DNA of 42,564 nucleotides from CAYXWH01 sp964468755 (GTDB lineage Bacteria; Chloroflexota; Dehalococcoidia; Dehalococcoidales; RBG-16-60-22). The translations under genes were made by a program, and so were the position numbers. Below, in pieces: positions 24,854 to 32,429 of this stretch. Under the pieces are notes generated by a model. The model was not told the DNA's origin, ran no database searches, and worked only from the letters and a program-made list of their open reading frames with translations. Numbering within the stretch: position 1 is the first letter of the stretch; every line of letters begins with the position of its first letter. The stretch is from positions 1-42,564 of the forward strand of contig CAYXWH010000007.1 in the NCBI GenBank assembly GCA_964468755.1, in the 5' to 3' direction.

Positions 24854-25054
24854 ATAAAGGGGGAGGGTTGCAAAATATCAGGAAGTGGGGTAGACAATAA
24901 AGGGGATTTATAATAATTTAAAGATGTAGATTGATGGATACATTTTTATGATGATGAATCAGAATATGGATGGGGAAACCGCTCGGAGTGCCGCCAGAGG
25001 GTACCTGGCAAAGATACCGGCCTGGAGCGGTGAGTAACCGAAAGAAGGTGTGCC

Positions 25055-26416
25055 ATGAGTATGGACATGTTCGAGCAAAAAGCGGAAGAGCAGAAAATGC
25101 AGGAAGCACCGCTGGCTACCAGGATGAGGCCATCCGGCCTGCATAACTTTGTCGGGCAGGAACACATCATTGGCAAAGGGCGGGTATTGCGCAAGGCTAT
25201 TGAAGCGGGCCGCATTCCGTCCATAATACTCTGGGGACCGGCGGGCTGTGGCAAGACCACGCTGGCTTATATCCTTGCCAGTGCTACCAGCGCCCATTTC
25301 AGCCCGGTCAGTGCCGTCAGTGCCAGCGTGGGTGACCTGCGCCGTATCATCGAAGAAGCCAAAGAGCGGCGTAAAGTGCTTATGCAGAAGACCATCCTGT
25401 TTATCGACGAAATACACCGCTTCAACAAGACCCAGCAGGACGCGGTATTACCCTACGTGGAAGATGGTTCGGTTACGCTGATAGGTGCCACTACGGAGAA
25501 CCCTTCCTTCGCGGTAACCTCACCGCTGCTGTCCCGTTGCCGGGCGCTGCCAATGAAACCGCTCAACGAGGAAGAGCTCCACATCATCATACTGCGGGCG
25601 CTCCGTGACGGACTGTACGGGCTTGGTGAATGGAACGTGGAGCTGGAGCCCGATGCCCTGAGCCACCTCATTACCCTGTCCGGTAATGATGCCCGGGTTG
25701 CCCTCAACACGCTGGAGATGGCAGCCATGAGTACCCCCCCGGATGCCGAAGGCAAGCGCATTATTGCACTGTCGACGGTGGAAGATGCCCTGCAGCAGCG
25801 GGCAGTGCACTATGACCGGGCCGGTGAACATCATTTTGACACCATATCAGCATTACATAAATCAATGCGCGGTTCTGACCCGAATGCTGCCCTGTACTGG
25901 CTGGCAGTGATGCTGGAAGCCGGGGAAGACCCACTGTATATCGTCCGGCGTCTGGTGCGTTTTGCCTCGGAGGATATTGGCCTGGCTGATCCCCAGGCAC
26001 TGGTAGTAGCCATGGCGGCACAGCAGGCGGTGCACTTCATCGGTATGCCTGAGGGCAATCTGTCGCTGGCGGAGGCGGTAGTCTATCTGGCGACTGCCCC
26101 CAAGAGCAACTCGTTATATGAAGCCTATTCCCGGATTGAGGAGGCAATAAAGCAAGGCTCTGATGAATCAGTACCTCTCCCTCTGCGCAACCCGGTAACC
26201 CCGCTCATGAAAGAACTGGGCTATGGTGAGGGTTACAAGTATGCCCATGACTATCCCGGGCACTTCGTGGAGCAACATCATTTGCCGGAGACCCTTCAGG
26301 ATAAGCAGTTCTATATGCCCAGCGACCAGGGGTACGAGAAGCAGATTATGAACCGGCTCAAGGCGTGGTGGCAGGCAAAGAAAAAACCTCCCGCAACTGA
26401 GGAAGAACCAAGCTGA
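25055..26416 (+). CDS. rarA: Replication-associated recombination protein A (RarA/MgsA)
   Basis: The 453-residue AAA+ ATPase acts on stalled replication forks. After a flexible N-terminal part come MRPSGLHNFVGQEHI, Walker A WGPAGCGKTT (near residue 60), Walker B LFIDEIHRFNKTQQD, sensor 1 GATTENPSF and arginine finger LLSRC. The C-terminal tetramerisation region carries SMRGSDPNAALYWLARM-like and FASEDIGLADPQAL motifs, specific to the RarA/WRNIP1 family. AAGGTG precedes the ATG. It converges on gmk, with a hairpin in the 45-bp gap. Confidence 0.95.
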   Translation: MSMDMFEQKAEEQKMQEAPLATRMRPSGLHNFVGQEHIIGKGRVLRKAIEAGRIPSIILWGPAGCGKTTLAYILASATSAHFSPVSAVSASVGDLRRIIEEAKERRKVLMQKTILFIDEIHRFNKTQQDAVLPYVEDGSVTLIGATTENPSFAVTSPLLSRCRALPMKPLNEEELHIIILRALRDGLYGLGEWNVELEPDALSHLITLSGNDARVALNTLEMAAMSTPPDAEGKRIIALSTVEDALQQRAVHYDRAGEHHFDTISALHKSMRGSDPNAALYWLAVMLEAGEDPLYIVRRLVRFASEDIGLADPQALVVAMAAQQAVHFIGMPEGNLSLAEAVVYLATAPKSNSLYEAYSRIEEAIKQGSDESVPLPLRNPVTPLMKELGYGEGYKYAHDYPGHFVEQHHLPETLQDKQFYMPSDQGYEKQIMNRLKAWWQAKKKPPATEEEPS

Positions 26417-26431
26417 GCGATTGTTGACATT

Positions 26432-26460
26432 CCGGCTGCGGTAAAGGTTACCGCTACCGG
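26432..26460. terminator. Hairpin between convergent rarA and gmk
   Basis: An inner 7-bp stem (GCGGTAA 26438-26444, TTACCGC 26448-26454, loop AGG) is extended by CCGG pairs at 26432-26435 and 26457-26460. It lies exactly between two convergent stops but has no T-run on either side, so any termination role is inferred from position. Confidence 0.4.
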
Positions 26461-26461
26461 C

Positions 26462-27088
26462 TTAAAGAATAAGTTTTCGTGGCGTGACGCGGTGCTTTTC
26501 GGCGGTTATGATGGCGATGATGTCAGCAGCTGCCTGGTCGATTTCATCCTGCCGGTTAATAACTATGTAATCGAATATAGTTAGCTGCTTGATTTCCTCT
26601 TCGGCAGTCTGGTTGCGTAGCGCCAGCTCGTCCGGGGATTCCGTGCTCCGCTGCTGAAGTCTTGCCACCGCTTCCTCAATCGTGGGTGGGGTCAGGAAGA
26701 TAAAGACTGCCTGCGGCAGTATTTTTTTTATGGTGGCGGCTCCCTGGACATCAACCTTCACCACCGCATCAACCCCTCGTTCCAGTGCCTGCTTGACCGG
26801 AGTGCGCGGCACCCCGTAGTAATTATCATAGACGCTGGCCCATTCCAGTAACTCATTGCGGGCAATCATCTTGCGGAATTCTTCCTTGGCGACAAAATGG
26901 TAGTCTACCTTATCCTGCTCGCTGGGCCGTGGCGGGCGTGTGGTTACCGTAGTAATATGCTCAAAGGGATAGCTGAATTCCTTCAAACGCTTGAGAACGG
27001 AGTCTTTGCCGGCCCCGGAGAGGCCGGAGACTATGATGAGTAACGGGGATGCCGCGGGGTTAAGCGGATGCTGGCTCTTAAATTTCAT
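26462..27088 (-). CDS. gmk: Guanylate kinase
   Basis: The 208-residue kinase phosphorylates GMP to GDP. The P-loop SGLSGAGKDSV is near residue 21. The GMP-binding TTRPPRPSEQDKVDYHFV and ELLEWASVYDNYYG follow, and the lid and adenine regions are complete (RLQQRSTESPDEL, DYIVINR). Its ATG overlaps the last 11 bases of remA, so the two are translationally coupled. The N-terminal ten residues are an extra, variable segment before the kinase core. Confidence 0.97.
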   Translation of the reverse strand: MKFKSQHPLNPAASPLLIIVSGLSGAGKDSVLKRLKEFSYPFEHITTVTTRPPRPSEQDKVDYHFVAKEEFRKMIARNELLEWASVYDNYYGVPRTPVKQALERGVDAVVKVDVQGAATIKKILPQAVFIFLTPPTIEEAVARLQQRSTESPDELALRNQTAEEEIKQLTIFDYIVINRQDEIDQAAADIIAIITAEKHRVTPRKLIL

Positions 27089-27371
27089 CCTTGATTACGC
27101 TGACATCGGTTTTTAATATTGGGATTGTCCGGCTTGCCTGTAACCGGCCGGAAATGGTTTCCGGTGCCAGGGCTGCCAGAACAACATGGCCACTATCGGT
27201 GAAAATGACTGCCTTGGTCCTTCTGCCGCTGGTCATGTCAATGAGCAATCCCTTGTTTCTCACTTCCTGGACGATGCGCTTGGTCGGTGCTGAGTTTGGT
27301 GAAGCCATAGCAATAATCCGGTTCATGGCGAGGATATTGCCAAAGCCAATGTGCACTAGTTCTGGGTACAT
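27078..27371 (-). CDS. remA: RemA-like DNA-binding regulator (DUF370)
   Basis: The 97-residue product matches the RemA family: LVHIGFGNILAMNRIIAMASPNSAPTKR at the start and RRTKAVIFTDSGHVVLAALAPETI near the end. In Bacillus RemA activates extracellular matrix operons and forms DNA-wrapping rings; in other bacteria the role is mostly unknown. The frame is open 44 codons further upstream, but GAGGTG lies 6 bp before the ATG at 27371 and the family begins there. The adjacency to gmk is conserved in many Gram-positive and related genomes. A promoter candidate is at 27504-27533. Confidence 0.92.
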   Translation of the reverse strand: MYPELVHIGFGNILAMNRIIAMASPNSAPTKRIVQEVRNKGLLIDMTSGRRTKAVIFTDSGHVVLAALAPETISGRLQASRTIPILKTDVSVIKDEI

Positions 27372-27503
27372 TTTGCCCACCTCGTATAGTATTTTAGCCG
27401 CCGGTAGCCTAATTATCGGCAGGAGAGTAGCTAAGAAGTCAACAAACTCAGCCAGGTTGACCAAGCCCCGGATGTTGTTGAGAGCCTTAATGACCCAGAA
27501 CAT

Positions 27504-27533
27504 AACCTATCATTTGTTTATCACGGTTGTCAA
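27504..27533 (-). promoter_or_regulatory. Promoter candidate for remA-gmk
   Basis: On the minus strand a perfect TTGACA (27528-27533) is followed after 18 bp by TAGGTT (27504-27509), a weak -10. Transcription would begin near 27497, giving a leader of about 125 nt to the remA ATG. Confidence 0.45.
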
Positions 27534-27574
27534 GGGGATACTCTACACAGGGTGCATGGTCTTTGATAAAAATT

Positions 27575-27611
27575 AAGGGGTCTTTTCTCCAAAATTGAGG
27601 TTTAGCCCCTT
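27575..27611. other. Imperfect hairpin upstream of the 5S rRNA gene
   Basis: AAGGGG (27575-27580) and CCCCTT (27606-27611) form a stem around an inner CTC/GAG pairing; T-rich sequence flanks it on both strands. It could end stray transcription between the remA promoter and the 5S gene, but no upstream gene clearly needs it. Confidence 0.3.
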
Positions 27612-27726
27612 TTCATTTACCGGGCAGTATGTTACAATAGACACTGTTCAGTAATCGCTTCGTAATTTACGTTACTAGTGATCTGTAGCCGATAAAAATA
27701 CGAAGACCGGTAAAAGTATTGCCAGC

Positions 27727-27848
27727 CTTCTGGTGGTTAGAGCGGGGTGGAACCACCCGTTCCCATTCCGAACACGGAAGTGAAACGCCCCAGCGCAGAC
27801 GATACTGAGGGGGTAACTCCTTGTGGAAAATATGCCACTGCCAGGAGG
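27727..27848 (+). rRNA. rrf: 5S ribosomal RNA
   Basis: About 120 nt with the bacterial 5S features. The ends pair as helix I (CCTTCTGG with CCAGGAGG), the segment CCCATTCCGAACACGGAAG is the conserved loop B/C region, and CCAGCGCAGACGATACTG with GGGGGTAACTCC gives helices IV and V. T-rich sequence follows directly (TATTATTTTTATT), a likely end of transcription. No 16S or 23S gene lies in the window, so this is a stand-alone copy. Boundaries are approximate by a few bases. Confidence 0.93.
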
Positions 27849-28011
27849 CTATTATTTTTATTAAGGAACAGAGCCCGCTAAAGGTTTTCTGAATTAATTA
27901 TCTCACCATTTGGCTATTTACCTATACTTGATTTGTGCATTATAATTATTTATGCGTTATAATGGGAATAGGAGTACGGGTGCGAAGTCGTAGTAAATAG
28001 CAGGGGGGAAA

Positions 28012-30483
28012 ATGGCTAGCAGGTTTGAGAAATTTTCGGAACGAGCCCGGCGGGTGCTTACCATAGCGCAGGAAGAGGCTCGGACCCTTAATCATAGCTA
28101 TATCGGCACCGAGCATATTCTGCTCGGTCTGGTGCGTGAGGAGGAGGGGGTGGCTGCCCGAGTGCTCACCAACATGGGTGTCGGACTGGGTAAGGTGCGC
28201 TCGGCGGTGGAATTTATTATTGGCCGGGGTGAGAAGCCTACTACCGGAGAAACCGGGCTTACCCCCCGAGCTAAGAAGGTTATTGAACTGGCCATCGATG
28301 AAGCCCGCCAGCTCGGCCATAACTATATCGGCACCGAACATTTGCTGCTGGGACTGTTACGTGAGGGTGAAGGGGTAGCTTCCAGCGTACTCGATAGTTT
28401 TGGCATTACCCTGGAGCGGACCCGGGCTGAAATAACCCATGTCCTCAGCCAGGGTGCTGCCAGAAGCAGGCTTTCTCGTGCTACCAGTCGCACGCCGGCT
28501 CTCGATCAGCTGGGTATTGACCTGACTGCGGCCGCCCGCGCCGATAAACTCGACCCGGTTGTCGGTCGTTTCAAGGAGATTGAGCGGGTTGTTCAGATTC
28601 TGAGTCGCCGCACCAAGAATAACCCGGCGCTTATCGGGGAGCCGGGAGTGGGCAAGACCGCCATTGTGGAAGGGCTGGCCCACCGCATCGTCGCCGGTGA
28701 CGTTCCGGAAACCCTGGAAGATAAGCGCCTTATCACCCTGGATATGGGATCACTGGTTGCCGGGACCAAATACCGGGGAGAATTTGAAGAGCGGTTAAAG
28801 AAGATTATTGAAGAGATAAAGACCGCTGCCAACTGCATTCTGTTCATCGATGAATTTCACACCATGGTTGGCGCCGGCGCTGCTGAGGGAGCCGTTGATG
28901 CCGCCAATATCCTCAAACCGTCACTGGCACGGGGGGAATTGCAGTGCATTGGTGCCACCACCCTGGATGACTACCGCAAGTATGTCGAGCGGGATGCGGC
29001 TCTCGAGCGTCGTTTTCAACCGGTTCTGGTCGAAGAGCCCGCAGTAGACGATACTCTTGAGATTTTACGTGGAATTAAACATCGCTATGAGGAACATCAC
29101 CGCCTGAGCATCAGCGATGACGCCTTACGTTCGGCGGCGACCCTGGCTTCACGCTATATACCTGACCGCTTTCTGCCGGACAAGGCTATTGACCTGGTTG
29201 ATGAGGCATCATCAAGAGTGCGCATCAAGCACCATACCATGCCCGTCAGCTTGAAAGAAGCCAAGCAATTGGCGGAAGCGGTGCGCCGGGATAAAGACAC
29301 CGCCCTGGCGTCACAGCAGTATGATTATGCTGCGGAGAAGCGTGAGCAAGAGCTTCAGCTTGAGGAAAAGATAAAGAAGATGGAAGAGGAGTGGCGCTCT
29401 GAGCAGCAGAGTGAGGAAACTATGGTAACCGCGGAAGACATTGCTGAGGTGGTCAGCATGTGGAGCGGAGTACCGGTGGTACAGATCGCCGAAGATGAGA
29501 CCAGTCACCTGCTCAATATGGAAGAAGTGCTGCACAAGCGTATTGTCGGTCAGGATGAGGCGATTGTGACCATCGCCAAGGCGATACGTCGCGCCCGTGC
29601 CGGGCTGAAAGACCCCAGGCACCCCATCGGTAATTTTATCTTCCTCGGTCCTACCGGTGTGGGTAAGACCGAGCTGGTCAGGGCGTTGAGTGAGTTCATG
29701 TTCGGCAGCGAGGATGCCCTTATCCGTCTGGACATGTCCGAGTTTATGGAGAAGTTTGCTGTGTCCCGCCTGGTCGGGGCGCCGCCGGGTTACGTGGGTT
29801 ACGAGGAAGGCGGACAGTTAACCGAGGCGGTAAGGCGCAAGTCATACTCCTGCATACTGCTTGATGAGATTGAAAAAGCCCACCCGGACGTGTTTAACCT
29901 GCTGCTCCAGATATTTGATGATGGTCACCTGACCGATGCCAAGGGCCGGCGGGTTGATTTCCGCAATAGCATTATTATCATGACCAGCAATATTGGCGCC
30001 GAGCTTATCCGTAAGGGCACCGTCCTTGGTTTTACTTCGCGCAGCGATGATGCCAAAACCCGTGAGCAGTCCTACGAGAAGATGAAGGATAATCTGCTCA
30101 ACGAATTGAAGAAGGCTTTCCGCCCCGAGTTTCTTAACCGGGTTGATGCCACCGTGGTTTTCCATTCCCTGAGCAAAGAGCAGATACGTGCTATAGTCGA
30201 TATGATGCTGAATACGGTAAGCCAGCAGTTGGGTGAGAAGGGTCTCAAGCTGGAAGTTACCGATGCCGCCAAAGACTTTCTCGGTGAGAAGGGATACGAC
30301 GAGGTATATGGCGCCCGGCCATTGCGGCGGGAGATTCAAAACACGATTGAAGATAAGCTTTCTGAGGACTTGCTGCGCGGTAAGTTCCGTTCCGGAGATA
30401 CCATTTTAGTTGACCTGGAGGGTGAGGAGATTGTGGTGCGTCCTGCGGCCCCTGTCGGCGCACTAATGGGGGATGACAAATAG
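28012..30483 (+). CDS. clpC: ATP-dependent Clp protease ATP-binding subunit ClpC
   Basis: The 823-residue Hsp100 unfoldase feeds substrates to ClpP. Two Clp_N repeats span about 1-150. NBD1 has Walker A GEPGVGKTA (about 209-217) and Walker B LFIDEFH. A coiled M-domain with a UVR-like segment lies at about 425-460. NBD2 has GPTGVGKTE (about 546-554) and LLDEIEKAHPDV. The ClpP-docking tripeptide is LGF in TVLGFTSRS (about 672). GGGGGG lies 5 bp before the ATG. In Firmicutes clpC follows ctsR-mcsA-mcsB; none is here, so regulation differs. A TATAAT at 27958-27963 may be its -10. A strong terminator follows at 30515. Confidence 0.97.
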   Translation: MASRFEKFSERARRVLTIAQEEARTLNHSYIGTEHILLGLVREEEGVAARVLTNMGVGLGKVRSAVEFIIGRGEKPTTGETGLTPRAKKVIELAIDEARQLGHNYIGTEHLLLGLLREGEGVASSVLDSFGITLERTRAEITHVLSQGAARSRLSRATSRTPALDQLGIDLTAAARADKLDPVVGRFKEIERVVQILSRRTKNNPALIGEPGVGKTAIVEGLAHRIVAGDVPETLEDKRLITLDMGSLVAGTKYRGEFEERLKKIIEEIKTAANCILFIDEFHTMVGAGAAEGAVDAANILKPSLARGELQCIGATTLDDYRKYVERDAALERRFQPVLVEEPAVDDTLEILRGIKHRYEEHHRLSISDDALRSAATLASRYIPDRFLPDKAIDLVDEASSRVRIKHHTMPVSLKEAKQLAEAVRRDKDTALASQQYDYAAEKREQELQLEEKIKKMEEEWRSEQQSEETMVTAEDIAEVVSMWSGVPVVQIAEDETSHLLNMEEVLHKRIVGQDEAIVTIAKAIRRARAGLKDPRHPIGNFIFLGPTGVGKTELVRALSEFMFGSEDALIRLDMSEFMEKFAVSRLVGAPPGYVGYEEGGQLTEAVRRKSYSCILLDEIEKAHPDVFNLLLQIFDDGHLTDAKGRRVDFRNSIIIMTSNIGAELIRKGTVLGFTSRSDDAKTREQSYEKMKDNLLNELKKAFRPEFLNRVDATVVFHSLSKEQIRAIVDMMLNTVSQQLGEKGLKLEVTDAAKDFLGEKGYDEVYGARPLRREIQNTIEDKLSEDLLRGKFRSGDTILVDLEGEEIVVRPAAPVGALMGDDK

Positions 30484-30514
30484 TCGACCTTAGGTTATAA
30501 TAAACCGTTTGGGT

Positions 30515-30558
30515 AAAAAGGCGATGGAGACTGGCGAAGGTTGTTCCACCGCCTTTTT
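30515..30558 (+). terminator. Rho-independent terminator of clpC
   Basis: A 14-bp stem with one mismatch (AAAAAGGCGATGGA at 30515-30528 and TCCACCGCCTTTTT at 30545-30558), a 16-nt loop and a T-run in the 3' arm, 32 bp after the clpC stop. Confidence 0.85.
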
Positions 30559-30597
30559 CATTAAACTGATAGGAGAATGTGAGCGCAGGCTAGTGCT

Positions 30598-30777
30598 ATG
30601 GGTGTAGACTGGGGTTACGCCGGACAGGTCGGTGGGGTTGGTTTTGGCATGGTCTTTGCCTTGCTGATTATACTGGCGATTGTTATCTGGGCAATCGGTG
30701 TTCTGCTCGGTAAACGCCGCGCCGGTCAAGATAAAGCGAAGGCTGGCGATACTGACAATATCAAGGAAGGAACATAA
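30598..30777 (+). CDS. OadG/MmdD-like gamma subunit of a Na+-translocating decarboxylase
   Basis: A 59-residue protein with one membrane helix (about residues 17-40) and a charged, basic cytoplasmic tail (GKRRAGQDKAKAGD). This matches the small OadG/MmdD anchor subunit that holds the carboxyltransferase to the membrane pump. Identification rests on form and on neighbours: a biotin carrier starts 1 bp after its stop and OadB follows. The order gamma, carrier, beta matches mmdD-mmdC-mmdB of Veillonella. No strong ribosome-binding site precedes the ATG; upstream GTG and ATG codons run into stops. Confidence 0.7.
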   Translation: MGVDWGYAGQVGGVGFGMVFALLIILAIVIWAIGVLLGKRRAGQDKAKAGDTDNIKEGT

Positions 30778-30778
30778 T

Positions 30779-31000
30779 GTGGCACAAGAGACGGTAGAGA
30801 TTCCGATAAGCGGTAAAATAGTCGGTGTGAATATTAAAGTGGGTGATGCGGTCAAAGAGGGAGAGGTACTCTGTATACTGGAGTCAATGAAGATGGAGAA
30901 CCCGATAGTAGCTCCGCTGGACGGCAGCATTACCCGTGTGGGAGTTACTATTGAACAGATGGTCAAGCCCGGTGATATCGTCGCGGTAATTGAATTCTAA
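30779..31000 (+). CDS. Biotin carrier protein (MmdC-like)
   Basis: The 73-residue protein is a single biotinyl domain with the biotin-attachment motif ESMKMEN, and a second half-barrel in APLDGSITRV and KPGDIVAVIEF. The GTG start is preferred because AGGAAGG lies about 8 bp before it and the ATG two bases upstream leads to a stop. It would carry CO2 from the carboxyltransferase to the membrane beta subunit. It is shorter than MmdC or AccB because it lacks the Ala/Pro-rich linker. The gene is 1 bp after the gamma-like subunit and 14 bp before oadB. Confidence 0.88.
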   Translation: MAQETVEIPISGKIVGVNIKVGDAVKEGEVLCILESMKMENPIVAPLDGSITRVGVTIEQMVKPGDIVAVIEF

Positions 31001-31014
31001 GAGAGCGTTCACTT

Positions 31015-32358
31015 ATGTTTGGCCTGTTTGAAACCGGTTTCCAGTTTTTCTACTGGGGTAACCTGTTGATGCTGCTGATAGGCGGTGGTCTCATCTACCT
31101 GGGAGTTGCCAAGAAGATGGAGCCGCTGCTGCTGGTGCCTATTGGATTTGGCATCATGCTGGTTAACCTGCCGATGGGCGGCTTGATGGATTACGAGTTG
31201 CCGCTGACCAATGATACCGGAGTTCCCGCCAATGTTATCAGCATTGATGTCGATAGGACCTCCCGGCTCAGTGAAGGCGATGCAATCATTACCTTGGACT
31301 CCGGTGAAGTAGAAGCGCCGGTTTATGGCCGGTTGAAGAAGGTGATGGTAGCGCCCGGCGAAAAGGTGGCGCCGGGTAAGGTAATGGCGGTAATGATTAC
31401 CTCCGCCCAGACCCCGCTGCCGACAGAGCCGGTGGGACTGCTTTCCCGGATTTTTCAGTACGGTATCATGTGGCAGATAATACCGCCCCTCATCTTTCTC
31501 TGTCTGGGAGCCTTGACCGATTTTGGGCCCATGCTGGCTAACCCCAAGACCCTGCTTCTGGGTGGGGCGGCTCAGTTCGGCGTCTATTTTGCCTTTTTTG
31601 CCGCCCTGGGCAGTGGCTTTTTTAACATACAGGAAGCGGCTTCGGTGGGGATTATCGGGGGTGCTGAGGGTCCTACCACCATCTACGTCACGTCCATTCT
31701 CGCTCCGCATCTGATAGGGGCTACCGCCGTAGCCTGCTATTCATACATGGCGCTGGTGCCGATTATTCAGCCGCCGATTATCCGGTTGCTCACCACCAAA
31801 AAAGAAAGAGCCATATACATGAAGCCGCAGGTGCGTGAGGTCTCCATACATGAGAAGATAATCTTCCCGGTGATTGCCTCGGTGGTAATCATTCTGTTTG
31901 TCCCCATGGCGGCACCACTGGTGGGCATGTTCATGGTGGGCAATCTATTTGCCATAAGCGGGGTTACCGAGCGACTATGGAAGACGGCGACCACGGTGTT
32001 GATTGATACCCTCACCATACTGCTGACGCTGGCGATTGGCGGTACCATGGCGGCGGAGAATTTCCTCAGTCCCAAGACATTGATAGTGCTGGCGCTGGGA
32101 GTGGTGGCTTTTGCCACCGCTACTGCCGCCGGCGTGTTAATGGCTAAATTATTGAATGTCTTTTCCAAAGACAAGATTAACCCCATGATAGGTGCTGCTG
32201 GCGTCTCGGCGGTGCCGATGGCGGCCAGGGTGGTGCAGGCAATGGGGCAGAAGGAAAACCCGCGTAACTTCCTGTTGATGCATGCCATGGGTCCCAATGT
32301 GGCCGGGGCTATCGGGGCGGCCATTGCCGGCGGCATATTCATGGGCATGTTGAGTTGA
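31015..32358 (+). CDS. Na+-translocating decarboxylase beta subunit with an inserted biotinyl-like domain
   Basis: The 447-residue product is the OadB/MmdB membrane pump that decarboxylates carboxybiotin and exports Na+. Conserved parts include LGALTDFGPMLANPKTL, GGAEGPTTIY and NPMIGAAGVSAVPMAARVV, then LMHAMGPNVAGAIGAA. Two points are odd. The essential Asp of the usual GGADGPT motif (D203 of Klebsiella OadB) reads Glu. Between the first helices and the pump core lies an extra segment of about 65 residues (about 31210-31420) that reads like a barrel-sandwich biotinyl/lipoyl domain (EGDAIITLDSGEVEAPVYG). Its attachment-Lys position is Glu, so it should not be biotinylated. No alpha subunit is in the window. 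Confidence 0.9.
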   Translation: MFGLFETGFQFFYWGNLLMLLIGGGLIYLGVAKKMEPLLLVPIGFGIMLVNLPMGGLMDYELPLTNDTGVPANVISIDVDRTSRLSEGDAIITLDSGEVEAPVYGRLKKVMVAPGEKVAPGKVMAVMITSAQTPLPTEPVGLLSRIFQYGIMWQIIPPLIFLCLGALTDFGPMLANPKTLLLGGAAQFGVYFAFFAALGSGFFNIQEAASVGIIGGAEGPTTIYVTSILAPHLIGATAVACYSYMALVPIIQPPIIRLLTTKKERAIYMKPQVREVSIHEKIIFPVIASVVIILFVPMAAPLVGMFMVGNLFAISGVTERLWKTATTVLIDTLTILLTLAIGGTMAAENFLSPKTLIVLALGVVAFATATAAGVLMAKLLNVFSKDKINPMIGAAGVSAVPMAARVVQAMGQKENPRNFLLMHAMGPNVAGAIGAAIAGGIFMGMLS

Positions 32359-32429
32359 ACTACCTTTTCGCATCGGTATCTCTCTCCGTTCCCCTTGCCT
32401 TATGGCGTAAAATCGGGTAAAGTCAACCT

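Noticed and set aside
24948..25037. 29-codon ORF beginning with three ATG codons, upstream of rarA
   Set aside because: No ribosome site or recognisable motif; too short to support without conservation.
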